64,000 nt of DNA from Bacillota bacterium (GTDB taxonomy: Bacteria; Bacillota; Clostridia; Oscillospirales; Ruminococcaceae), in the NCBI GenBank assembly GCA_023391875.1, contig JAEWAB010000002.1, positions 62,001 through 126,000 of the forward strand, given 5' to 3'. How positions within the stretch are numbered: position 1 is the first letter of the stretch; every line of letters begins with the position of its first letter. The notes under the pieces are model-generated. The model saw nothing but the letters and a program-made list of their open reading frames with translations. It was not told the DNA's origin and ran no database searches. Below are positions 1-8,511 of the stretch, one piece after another. A program made the translations under genes and the position numbers.

Positions 1-2850
1 ATGCAGAATCTGGGCATGCCCGCGGCAAGCCTTGACCAAGCCAGGCAGATACGCCCGAATCAGGAGCTACTGCTCAGCCTCTCGGATGATACCCTCAAGC
101 AGTTGGATTCCAACGGAACCTTTTTACTCAAGCGGGTTACCTATCAATACACCGACGCTACGAACAACACCGACTATAATGAGTTCGGCAGCGAGGTTCC
201 CGTTACAGGAAGCCCGATTGCGGGCACCGATTACGTCTCCTACCGCGAAGACAGCAGCACGAACTTCGCTTTGCCGGATATTAAGTATCTTGTAGGCACC
301 GGTGATGTTACCACCAGCGGATTGCTGTACACCTATGGCATAAGAAAGATATCCTACTCGGCAGATTCCGGCTATACCGTTACCTATACAAACCCACAGG
401 TAATAAAGCTTAGTGCTGCCCCGGGCGAATCGGTTACGGTGCAGGCCTATACCATCTCGCCGAACACACAGTTTAAAAACAGCGCCACGGCCACCTATAC
501 CTATAAGGTACGCGGGGCGGTTTCGGCACCGACCGCCTACCCGCCAACCGATAATGCGCAACTTGCCGCTTTGAAGGTGGGCGACGGCGTGGTGCTCGCC
601 TCCTCCGCAAACACGAAGATATTCTATACGCTGGATTCCTCCCTTCCTGCGGTGAGCTACGACCCCGCATCCAAGAGCTGGGTTCCGCAGAACGAAAGTA
701 CCTTGGAGTTTACCGATAACATCGATATCACGTCGGATATGGTCACAAAGCGTATTTTTGCCATCAATGCCATAGCGGTACATATAAGCGACGAGCTGGA
801 GTCAAGCCCGCCCACAACCTTCCGTTACCGCCTGCCCGACCCTGTAAAGGCGGTCATCGCAAACCCCAGCGGCGGCGCCGTAATCAAGGATACGAAGGTG
901 AAGCTCAGCTGCCTCACGGAGGGCGCAACCATCTACTATACCACCGACGGCGTCACCCAGCCGGGTGCCAGTGCCGATCAGGTGTATATCTACGACCCCG
1001 AGAACCCGCCCGTCATCAAGAAGGATGTCACCATCATCACAAGGGCGGAGAAAGAGGGCGTCAGCAGTGATGTTAAAACCTATGCCTTTACGATGTCCCC
1101 CGTTCTGCCGGCACCGTTGGCTTCGCTGCCTACCGGCAGTGCGGTTTGCAAGGGCACGCGCATCAAGCTGAGCGCGCAGGGTTCGATAGCCTACACCATT
1201 GACGGCAGCGACCCTAAAGCGGCGGTCGCAGCCGGCGGCGAGGAGGCCTCGGCCGTAAACTACGGCGACAGTGTGGTGCTAGACGCGGATTACGGAAAAT
1301 CCATTACCATTCGCGCATACGCGACCCGCGACGGCTACTCCCCGAGCGAGGTGGCGTCGTATACCTATACCATCTGCAAGCAGGAGGATTACCTTACCGC
1401 TGTACCCGTTTCCGGCCAAACCATCATCGCGGGAACGACCATTACGCTTTCCACCAGCGTGACAAACGGCAAAATCTATTATGCCACGGACGGCAATGTC
1501 CCGATTGCGGCGAATGTATACACCGACGATGTGGATGAAGACGATGAAGACGATGACGATGACAGCGTTTCGACCTACGACGGTGAGTTTAAGTGGGCGG
1601 CGGGTTCCAAAACCTCGCGCGGAAACACGGTAAAGGCGAGCGGGAACCCGGGCGACACCTTCACTGTACGCGCGCTGGTGGTGGCCGATGGCTCACAGAA
1701 CGGCACCATCAGCCTGTTTACCTACAAGCTGACGGAACGCACCCCGTCGCCCACCGCTTCCATACCCAGCGGGGCGATTACCCTAAGCGGTGCGGAGGTA
1801 ACCCTTACCGGCAAGGAGGGCGACATCTTCTATACCACCGACGGCACTACCCCAACCACCTCCAGCACCCTTTACACGAAGCCGATACCCATTACCGACT
1901 CTATCGTGCTCAAGGCGATTGCGATTGCCAAGGACAAGGTAGCAAGCGAGGTGGTTGAGTATACCTATACCCGCGCGGGGCAGGCGGCAGCCGTAACCAT
2001 GAGCGTGCCGAGCGGTGAGGTGGAGCAGGGCACCAAGCTTGAACTGAAAAGCGAAACAGGAGGCGCGGCGATTTATTATACCACCGACGGCAGCGAGCCC
2101 GGCAAATCAAGCCTTGTGTACTCCGCGCCGATCTCGCTCATGCGCCCGGTAACCATCAAGGCCATCGCGGTGATGGAAGGGTTGGACGACAGTGTGGTGA
2201 ACTCCGCAAGCTACACCGTTACCGAGCCGGTACCTGTGGAGGAGGAGACCGATAACGCCTCACAGGTTCAAACCACCCAAACCGACCGGTTGGAGAGCCG
2301 CAGAACCTACGCCAAGAGCGGGCAGGGCAATACCTATACCGACGTGGTGATTACAGAACCGCAGTATAACGTTGTGCTCAGCTGTACCGACGGGATTGTG
2401 CCACAGGACGCGCAGCTGGATATCAAACAGGTAGACAGCTCCGCGGGCGAAAAAAAGGCCGTTAATTCCTTGCTCGGCTATAACATTGCGGCGCTCTATG
2501 ATGTAAACCTCCTAAAGGGCGGCGAGGCAATCCAGCCCACCGGGCAGGTGGAGGTAGGTATCCCGATTCCGGCGGAGTACCAAAACGGTATTGTCGTCGT
2601 CTGCCGAATCAACGACGACGGCACGGCTGAGGCATTCCCCACCCGCCGTTCGGGCGGCGTCGCATACTTTATGACGAACCATTTCTCCCGCTATGCCGTC
2701 ACGGTGCCCGAACTAAGCAGAGGGAATATTTCCACGAATTTTACGGTGATCGTTATTGCATCCGCAGCCGTAACCCTGCTGTTTGTCCTTATCCTCATCC
2801 TTGTGTTAAGAAGAAAACACGTAAAGAAGAAAAAACAGGCCCAGGGCTGA
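1..2850 (+). CDS. Surface protein with repeated chitobiase-C-like domains and C-terminal membrane anchor (5' end probably outside window)
   Basis: The reading frame is open from the first base and shows no signal peptide, so the gene most likely begins upstream of the window. The protein is built of repeated beta-sandwich units of about 80-100 residues carrying the signature YYTTDG / FYTTDG / YTIDGSDP, typical of the chitobiase/beta-hexosaminidase C-terminal (CHB_HEX_C) family found in extracellular proteins of Gram-positives. A very acidic insert (DDVDEDDEDDDDDS) lies near residues 508-522. A NHFSRYAV motif precedes a single C-terminal membrane helix (about 915-936) and a strongly basic tail (RRKHVKKKKQ), so the bulk is expected outside the cell. 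It lies about 150 bp upstream of the injection-system cluster; whether it belongs to it is unknown. No catalytic domain is visible; an adhesin or scaffold role is inference. Confidence 0.75.
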   Translation: MQNLGMPAASLDQARQIRPNQELLLSLSDDTLKQLDSNGTFLLKRVTYQYTDATNNTDYNEFGSEVPVTGSPIAGTDYVSYREDSSTNFALPDIKYLVGTGDVTTSGLLYTYGIRKISYSADSGYTVTYTNPQVIKLSAAPGESVTVQAYTISPNTQFKNSATATYTYKVRGAVSAPTAYPPTDNAQLAALKVGDGVVLASSANTKIFYTLDSSLPAVSYDPASKSWVPQNESTLEFTDNIDITSDMVTKRIFAINAIAVHISDELESSPPTTFRYRLPDPVKAVIANPSGGAVIKDTKVKLSCLTEGATIYYTTDGVTQPGASADQVYIYDPENPPVIKKDVTIITRAEKEGVSSDVKTYAFTMSPVLPAPLASLPTGSAVCKGTRIKLSAQGSIAYTIDGSDPKAAVAAGGEEASAVNYGDSVVLDADYGKSITIRAYATRDGYSPSEVASYTYTICKQEDYLTAVPVSGQTIIAGTTITLSTSVTNGKIYYATDGNVPIAANVYTDDVDEDDEDDDDDSVSTYDGEFKWAAGSKTSRGNTVKASGNPGDTFTVRALVVADGSQNGTISLFTYKLTERTPSPTASIPSGAITLSGAEVTLTGKEGDIFYTTDGTTPTTSSTLYTKPIPITDSIVLKAIAIAKDKVASEVVEYTYTRAGQAAAVTMSVPSGEVEQGTKLELKSETGGAAIYYTTDGSEPGKSSLVYSAPISLMRPVTIKAIAVMEGLDDSVVNSASYTVTEPVPVEEETDNASQVQTTQTDRLESRRTYAKSGQGNTYTDVVITEPQYNVVLSCTDGIVPQDAQLDIKQVDSSAGEKKAVNSLLGYNIAALYDVNLLKGGEAIQPTGQVEVGIPIPAEYQNGIVVVCRINDDGTAEAFPTRRSGGVAYFMTNHFSRYAVTVPELSRGNISTNFTVIVIASAAVTLLFVLILILVLRRKHVKKKKQAQG

Positions 2851-3003
2851 TATCAACACGGCCCATTTCAACATAAGGCAGGTTGAAGGTTTAAAAGGTC
2901 TTTTGAATTCAGACATTGTGCTTCTGCGGCGGCGACCCACTTGGCGTTATTGCCGCAGGGCATAATCCTCTCGGTTTATACAAGGAAAGGGAAGGGTTTT
3001 AAT

Positions 3004-4803
3004 ATGCTTAATCGAAAGTATTTTCCGTTTGAAAGAAACAGTTATTACTTCGGAAAGCTGCTTACCGCCAGAGATTTTGAAGCGGAGCAGCGTTACCTCA
3101 ACGACAAGCGCAGGCTCTTAAACCGCCTTGAAGGGGCCAACGGCATTGTATCGGGCCTTGGTGTTGTGATGGCGGATGATTCCTCAATTATCATACAGGC
3201 GGGCTGCGCATTCGACGCCTCGGGCCGCGAGATCGTGGTGCCCGAGACACAGGTTGTCAAGCTTTCCACCATCGAAGGGTACGCACAGCTTTCCACCAAT
3301 TGCGCGTACTTGGGCATCAGCTATGACGAGAAGCCCGATGAAGAGGTTTACTCGGTTATGAGCGACGAAAACGGGACTGTGCGCCATAACAAGGTTTGTG
3401 AAAGCTACAAGCTGACGTTGCTCGACGAAAGCATGGCGGCGAAGATTCCGCAGGAGCTTGACCGGTATGTAAACCGCATGGTGCTGTATGCCGACAAGGA
3501 TGTGGAGGTTACGCTGTTTGCCCCCTTTTATCTGCCGCGCTGCGGCGCGGTGCGGGTTCGCCTGCAGATAGCTAGGGTGAACGCCGGCACCGGTGAGTAC
3601 TCCTTCACCTGCAGGCTCGAAAGCCCCGGCTTCTGCAACGAGCAGGGCCAGACAGCGACCGATGTGGCCATCAACAACGTTAAGCTTATCCACGGCGAGA
3701 GCCGTACCTTTGACTACACCCTATACCCGGAGCCCTATCTCTGGGGCGGCGCAAGTTCTGCCATTACGGTGGAGGATTTGGTGGTTCGCCGCGGCGACGA
3801 GGTTTACACCATCGACCGCAAGCTCGAAACCACCATCCGCCCGGCGGAGCAGAGCATTACCGACTTCTACCTCACAAGCTTCTACGCGCAGCCGATGGAC
3901 AAGGTGTTAACCGAAAGCTACGACGAGCGGCTGTGGATTGCGAAGATCCTGCTCATCCGCCAAAAGGCCTCGGTGATTATCGATCACGTGCTGCCGCCGC
4001 CGTTTACCCAATACAGCTACAACGCGCAGCAGCTTATGGCGCTGCGCCGCATCGAGGAGTTTTACCCCGACCCGCAAAAGCTATCCGCCGCCCCTTCCGG
4101 CGAGCAGGCTCAGCAGCAGACGGTGCTTACCGAACAGCCCGACCGTATGCGCACCACGGCAAGCGGCGTAATTAACCTTTCCATCGGCCTTGAAAACGAC
4201 CAGAAGAGGCCTGCCTTCTCGGATGAGATCATGCATGGGCTGGGCAAAGGCCCCGTCTATGTACAGGCAGGCATTGAGTATATCACCGCCAACGAGCAGA
4301 CGGGGGACGTAAGCGAGGTCATCTTGGGCGACGCCTCCATCTTCGAGCAGGACGCCGCTTCCTCCGAGCAGGAGCGGCTTTACAACCTCTCGGTCGCCGT
4401 CAAGGTGCTGCCGGAGCGCGGAACCTTTGTGGTGGGCGTTAAGCTGGGTGCCACGACAGGGCTAATCAGTCTGCGTATCCGCTGGTTTGCCATCAAGCTG
4501 AGTGAGATCAACAAGCAGATCAAGGTACAGCAGGAAGGCGAGCGCATGATCCTCATCAATCCGGATACAATCGTCATCCCGCCCAAGGGCACCGCACACA
4601 TCTCGCCGGTCTTCATCAATATGCCCAGCGAGCCGTGCACCTATCGCATGCTGGATTCCGAGGGAGGTACGGTAGACCAGAACGGCCTTTATACCGCGCC
4701 CGCCCGCGAAGGGGTTTACGAGATCCGCGTGGAAGCCATCAGCGACCCGTCGGTGTTCAGCCATGTGTTTGCGATTGTAACCCAGAAGAAAAAGAAAGAA
4801 TAA
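3004..4803 (+). CDS. eCIS-associated structural protein (FGKLLT-RDFEAEQ family)
   Basis: The N-terminus (FERNSYYFGKLLTARDFEAEQRY, followed by a LLNRL-GIVSGLGV stretch) matches, by recall, a family found repeatedly in contractile-injection-system clusters of Gram-positives and cyanobacteria; its exact position in the particle is not known to me. The ATG at 3004 is chosen over an in-frame ATG at 2941 because a GGGAAGG ribosome site sits directly upstream and the conserved block starts immediately after it. The C-terminal quarter contains a beta-rich segment (IPPKGTAHISPVF...AREGVYEIRVEA) resembling an Ig-like domain. There is no signal peptide or membrane segment. It is the first gene of the plus-strand eCIS series, 46 bp before the next start. 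Membership in the cluster is clear; a baseplate or fibre-adaptor role is inference. Confidence 0.7.
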   Translation: MLNRKYFPFERNSYYFGKLLTARDFEAEQRYLNDKRRLLNRLEGANGIVSGLGVVMADDSSIIIQAGCAFDASGREIVVPETQVVKLSTIEGYAQLSTNCAYLGISYDEKPDEEVYSVMSDENGTVRHNKVCESYKLTLLDESMAAKIPQELDRYVNRMVLYADKDVEVTLFAPFYLPRCGAVRVRLQIARVNAGTGEYSFTCRLESPGFCNEQGQTATDVAINNVKLIHGESRTFDYTLYPEPYLWGGASSAITVEDLVVRRGDEVYTIDRKLETTIRPAEQSITDFYLTSFYAQPMDKVLTESYDERLWIAKILLIRQKASVIIDHVLPPPFTQYSYNAQQLMALRRIEEFYPDPQKLSAAPSGEQAQQQTVLTEQPDRMRTTASGVINLSIGLENDQKRPAFSDEIMHGLGKGPVYVQAGIEYITANEQTGDVSEVILGDASIFEQDAASSEQERLYNLSVAVKVLPERGTFVVGVKLGATTGLISLRIRWFAIKLSEINKQIKVQQEGERMILINPDTIVIPPKGTAHISPVFINMPSEPCTYRMLDSEGGTVDQNGLYTAPAREGVYEIRVEAISDPSVFSHVFAIVTQKKKKE

Positions 4804-4849
4804 ATAGCCGGAAGGGCGGGTGCAGCATTCCGTGACGGAAGCTTTAAAC

Positions 4850-5728
4850 ATGCAGCTGGAGACGGTGCGCACCGTCTTGAAAAACGATGTCAACGAGATC
4901 TCGGTTTGTGTAGACCTTAAGCGCAGAACCGGCGTGTTTTATACCGTTATCTCCATCACCAGCCCTGCGGTGCGCAAGCAGATCGCGGGTATGATTGCGG
5001 CGGAGGGGCTGTTTGCCTCCAATAACGATTACATCGGCTTCTTTCCGCGCGGGGAGAGCCTAAACCTGGTGTTTTTGTACCGCAACGAGAATAACCTTAC
5101 CCGGCAGGAAGCCATCTACGCCACCAGCTTTGCGCGCCGCAAGCAAATAGCGGAGAACCTGTTGGCTGCCCTTGCGGAAACACAGGCAGCCGGAGCGGTG
5201 GGGCTACTCTTTTTAAACGACCGCAACGTCAACATCGCCCCCGACCTTACCGTTTACTATAACTATTTTCTGGACTTTAAAGCGTTTAACCCCGCCTGCG
5301 AGCCGCGCCGGTTTTATCAGGCGGCCGCGGAGGCGGCGTTTAAAATACTGGCGGGCGAGTACGAGCTGCGCCATGACGGGCAGGTTTCGGAATACCCCAG
5401 CGAGCTGCAGGTGTTTTACAAAAAGGTGGAGATGAACAGCTTTACCTCCTATAGCGGCATCCTTTCCTTTATCAAGATGCTGCCCGACCAGCCCACCGAG
5501 CCCAATGTGGGTTTCAGAAGGGTCATCAGCTCGGCACAAAGCTTAATAAACTGGTTGCGCAGCAATTCAATGAAGCTGTTTATTGCCGCGCTCATCTCGG
5601 CAACGCTTATCTATCTCGGATACCAGATTGTTGTGCGCATCTCCTATAATAACCTTTCTAAGCAGAACACAACCTATGTAGGCCTTGCGAATATCGGTGA
5701 GGTTTATCTGGGGGACGAAACGATATAG
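4850..5728 (+). CDS. Single-pass membrane protein of the eCIS cluster, possibly a degenerate kinase-like fold
   Basis: This protein of 292 residues has a long soluble N-terminal part and one membrane helix near the C-terminus (SMKLFIAALISATLIYLGYQ, around residues 242-262), leaving a short C-terminal tail of about 30 residues. The ATG at 4850 has a GGAAG site 8 nt upstream and is preferred over the GTG at 4820, whose spacing is too short. The soluble part has a region (NDRNVNIAPDLTVYYNYFLDF) laid out like the catalytic/activation region of a kinase fold but without catalytic residues, recalling the pseudokinase-plus-helix plan of EssB/YukC in type VII secretion. That resemblance is a weak impression, not a family match. 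It stands with two further membrane proteins at the head of the injection-system cluster, which suggests a membrane anchoring or signalling module. Confidence 0.6.
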   Translation: MQLETVRTVLKNDVNEISVCVDLKRRTGVFYTVISITSPAVRKQIAGMIAAEGLFASNNDYIGFFPRGESLNLVFLYRNENNLTRQEAIYATSFARRKQIAENLLAALAETQAAGAVGLLFLNDRNVNIAPDLTVYYNYFLDFKAFNPACEPRRFYQAAAEAAFKILAGEYELRHDGQVSEYPSELQVFYKKVEMNSFTSYSGILSFIKMLPDQPTEPNVGFRRVISSAQSLINWLRSNSMKLFIAALISATLIYLGYQIVVRISYNNLSKQNTTYVGLANIGEVYLGDETI

Positions 5729-5792
5729 CGAAATCACCGCTGAAATGATACCCGGTAAGCCAATATTTCAGCTTTTTGAGAGGTGCCTGCCA

Positions 5793-8477
5793 ATGAGTTC
5801 TGTAAATAAATTTATAGTGATCATTACCGTTGTGCTTTCCCTGTTTATAACCGCCATGCAGGTAGCGACGGGCACGGATACGGAGATAGACAATGTCGGC
5901 GGGCTTGCAACCGTAAACGGCCAAGCCCTGCTCGTCAGCTACGAGAACAACTTTATTGAGCTGCGCGTGGTGGATAGTCAGGGTGTTATTCGGCAGAGCG
6001 CCTCAATGCCGCGTATTCAGGATAACAAGCTGGTTTCGGTAGCCGATGTCGGCGTAGACAGCGCTAACACCGTATATCTGCTGCTGGATTTGTCCGACTC
6101 AAAAACGGGTAAGCTGCAGCGGCAGGAGCTTGCGCTTTACAATCTATCCGGCATCTTTCGTAAATTGATCGTACGGCATGAGCTAAGCAGTGAAACGAAG
6201 ATGCGTTACCGTTGGCTGAGCGTCACCAGTGCGGTCGTGCTGATGGGCACCGATACGGATGAAAAGACTCTCACCCGGGAGGCCTACGACCCGCCTACGC
6301 TTGCGGCCCGCGCAATGCCCAAGCCGCAAAGTGTGCGCACTTACCCCATAAACGATAAGGAAGGCATCTATCAGGCGGTGATCGCTGGTACGAATATCGC
6401 CTATACCTCCCGGTCGGGCAAGGTATTTGTCACGAGCGAGGAGCAGCAGGCGGCGCGTGAGGTTTACCCCGCGCGGACACTTACCAAGGTGATGTACCCG
6501 CTGTTTATCGCCCCCTGCAACACCGACAGCGTCTATATCGGTGAGCAGGAAAGCGGCGATATCCTGCAGCTTACGCTTGCAAGCGGGGAAACAACACAGC
6601 AAAAGCCCGGCACGGAGCCTTTTTCGGGCAACACCAGCTACGCGCCGGTAAACATACGCAGCATGTCGATGACCGACCCGCTGAACTTTTCGGCGCTTGT
6701 CCGTTCGTCCGCGCGCAGTGCGTTTGACCTTCTGATCTGCAAAAACGGTGAAGCAAGCGAAATCTCGGCGCTGCGGCAGAATATGCTGATGCTTGTGCTG
6801 CAGGCGGTGCTGCGCTGGCTATGCTGGGCGGCGGGTATCCTGCTTGTGTTGCAGGCGATTCACGGCTTCTTCTATGTGGTGGGCAAAGGGCGCACCATTC
6901 TGTTAAAGCTTATGTTTTCTACCCTTCCGCTGGTGATTGTGGCGCTTAGCATCTTCGGCGCGTTTTCCTACACCACCTACCGCAATTCGGTAGAGACGAG
7001 CTTCCAAAAGCAGGTGGAGGATGAGGGCAATATGCTTACCGCCCTCTTCGGCGCCGAAAGCTTCGATGAGATTGAATACCCCTACGACTACACCAAGGAG
7101 GCCTATTCCTACCTCATCCGCCAGATGAAAACCCGCCAAACCTACACCTCCTCCGCCTATTACGAACGCGAGCAGCTGTTTGTGGGCGTGGATGCGGTAT
7201 ACCCGTGTTTCTATCCGTTTGATATTAGATTAAACGCTGCAGCCTCCGACCTTTACCGGCAGGCGGCCTATACCGGCAAGCAGCAAACCGGTGTCGTCAA
7301 CGATGCGTTCGGCCGCCGCATCGTCTGCATCACCCCCATCGGCGGTGTTTCGGGCGGCACGGTGTACCTGCTGGAGACCGGTATCCTTGCCGCGAACCTC
7401 GACGATTACACCGACACCTACCTGCGTAACTACGTCATTGTTGCGGCGAGCTTTATCATCGCCATCGGCCTCATCCTGACATTGGTGTTTACCCGTATCT
7501 TAAGGCCGATCGGCGAGATCAAAAACGGGCTTACGCAGTTTTCCAAAGGCAATCGCACCATCCTGCTTGAAAACAACGCAACCGACGAGTTTTCCGATAT
7601 TATCCGCATGTTCAATAAGATGGCCACCGATATCGAGGCGCAGATTTACAGCCTCAGGCAGGCCAACGACACCTACTTTCGGTTTATCCCGCCCAAGATG
7701 CTGCAGCTTCTCGGCAAAGAAAACCTCGGCGAGATCGAGCTGGGCAGCAGCGTAGACCGCGAGTGCCATATCATCTGCGCCGGCATGGAGTTTAACCGCG
7801 CCGGTATGCGCCCCTCGCAGGAGCAGGAGCTGACGGGCAGCTTCTTTTCGGCCATCAACCTCGCGGCCGACCGCTTCGGCGCCACACTGGTTGCCGACAG
7901 CATGAATTTACGCCGGGTGCGGGTAATCTGCGCAAACGGCAATACGGCGGTGGATATCGCACTGGCGGCGCTGATTGCCATCGATGGTTTAAACGCCGGC
8001 CTGCCGCTTCAAAACCGCATGCAGGCGCAGTTCGTGGTACATAAAACACACATCCGCTACGCCATCTGCGGCGGGCAGGAAAGAATGGTGCCAGCACTCT
8101 TCTCTGCGGAGGTAGATTATTTCGCCGAGCACGAGGAGCAGCTGCGCAGGTTTACAAGCCGCCTGCTGGTTACCGCAGCCGCGATGGAGGATATAGAGAA
8201 AGACCACTATTTCAACCGGTTTATCGGTTACCCGCAGGATGGCGAACGCGAGCAGTACGGGTTATACGAATTCTACGACGCGTGCTCGGTGGAGCAAACA
8301 AGCCTCATCAACGAAACGCGCGCAACCTTCGATAAAGCGATGCAGCTGTACTTAGAGGGGCGCTGGTACGACGCCAAGAGCCTTTTCGCGTTGGTACTTC
8401 GCCAGAACCAATACGACAATGTCACACGCCACTATATCTTCAGCTGCGAAAAGAACCTGCAGCTAATACCGCAGTAG
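5793..8477 (+). CDS. Membrane sensor with HAMP and degenerate class III cyclase domain
   Basis: The ATG at 5793 (GAGAGGTG 8 nt upstream) is preferred to the upstream in-frame ATG at 5685, which overlaps the previous gene. The 894-residue protein begins with a signal-anchor helix (6-27), followed by a beta-rich segment of about 300 residues, two helices (about 334-361 and 370-391), an extracytoplasmic sensor of about 150 residues (Cache-like by layout), another helix (547-569) and a HAMP region starting LRPIGEIKNG. From residue 628 the sequence follows a class III adenylate/guanylate cyclase (YFRFIPPKMLQLLGKE...IELGSSVDRE), including the usual C-terminal helical tail. However, the first metal-binding aspartate of the FSDI motif is replaced (CAGME, Gly664), so catalysis is unlikely. 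Read as a pseudocyclase signal receptor in the eCIS cluster; ligand and partner are unknown. Confidence 0.72.
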   Translation: MSSVNKFIVIITVVLSLFITAMQVATGTDTEIDNVGGLATVNGQALLVSYENNFIELRVVDSQGVIRQSASMPRIQDNKLVSVADVGVDSANTVYLLLDLSDSKTGKLQRQELALYNLSGIFRKLIVRHELSSETKMRYRWLSVTSAVVLMGTDTDEKTLTREAYDPPTLAARAMPKPQSVRTYPINDKEGIYQAVIAGTNIAYTSRSGKVFVTSEEQQAAREVYPARTLTKVMYPLFIAPCNTDSVYIGEQESGDILQLTLASGETTQQKPGTEPFSGNTSYAPVNIRSMSMTDPLNFSALVRSSARSAFDLLICKNGEASEISALRQNMLMLVLQAVLRWLCWAAGILLVLQAIHGFFYVVGKGRTILLKLMFSTLPLVIVALSIFGAFSYTTYRNSVETSFQKQVEDEGNMLTALFGAESFDEIEYPYDYTKEAYSYLIRQMKTRQTYTSSAYYEREQLFVGVDAVYPCFYPFDIRLNAAASDLYRQAAYTGKQQTGVVNDAFGRRIVCITPIGGVSGGTVYLLETGILAANLDDYTDTYLRNYVIVAASFIIAIGLILTLVFTRILRPIGEIKNGLTQFSKGNRTILLENNATDEFSDIIRMFNKMATDIEAQIYSLRQANDTYFRFIPPKMLQLLGKENLGEIELGSSVDRECHIICAGMEFNRAGMRPSQEQELTGSFFSAINLAADRFGATLVADSMNLRRVRVICANGNTAVDIALAALIAIDGLNAGLPLQNRMQAQFVVHKTHIRYAICGGQERMVPALFSAEVDYFAEHEEQLRRFTSRLLVTAAAMEDIEKDHYFNRFIGYPQDGEREQYGLYEFYDACSVEQTSLINETRATFDKAMQLYLEGRWYDAKSLFALVLRQNQYDNVTRHYIFSCEKNLQLIPQ

Positions 8478-8511
8478 TACTTTGTTATTCCGCCAAAGGG
8501 GGTGAGGCCGA

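Noticed and set aside
124..783. 219-codon reverse-strand frame within the surface-protein gene
   Set aside because: Its composition is that of a shadow of the repeat gene, with no ribosome site and no family pattern. The same applies to the other antisense frames across the eCIS and sugar genes.
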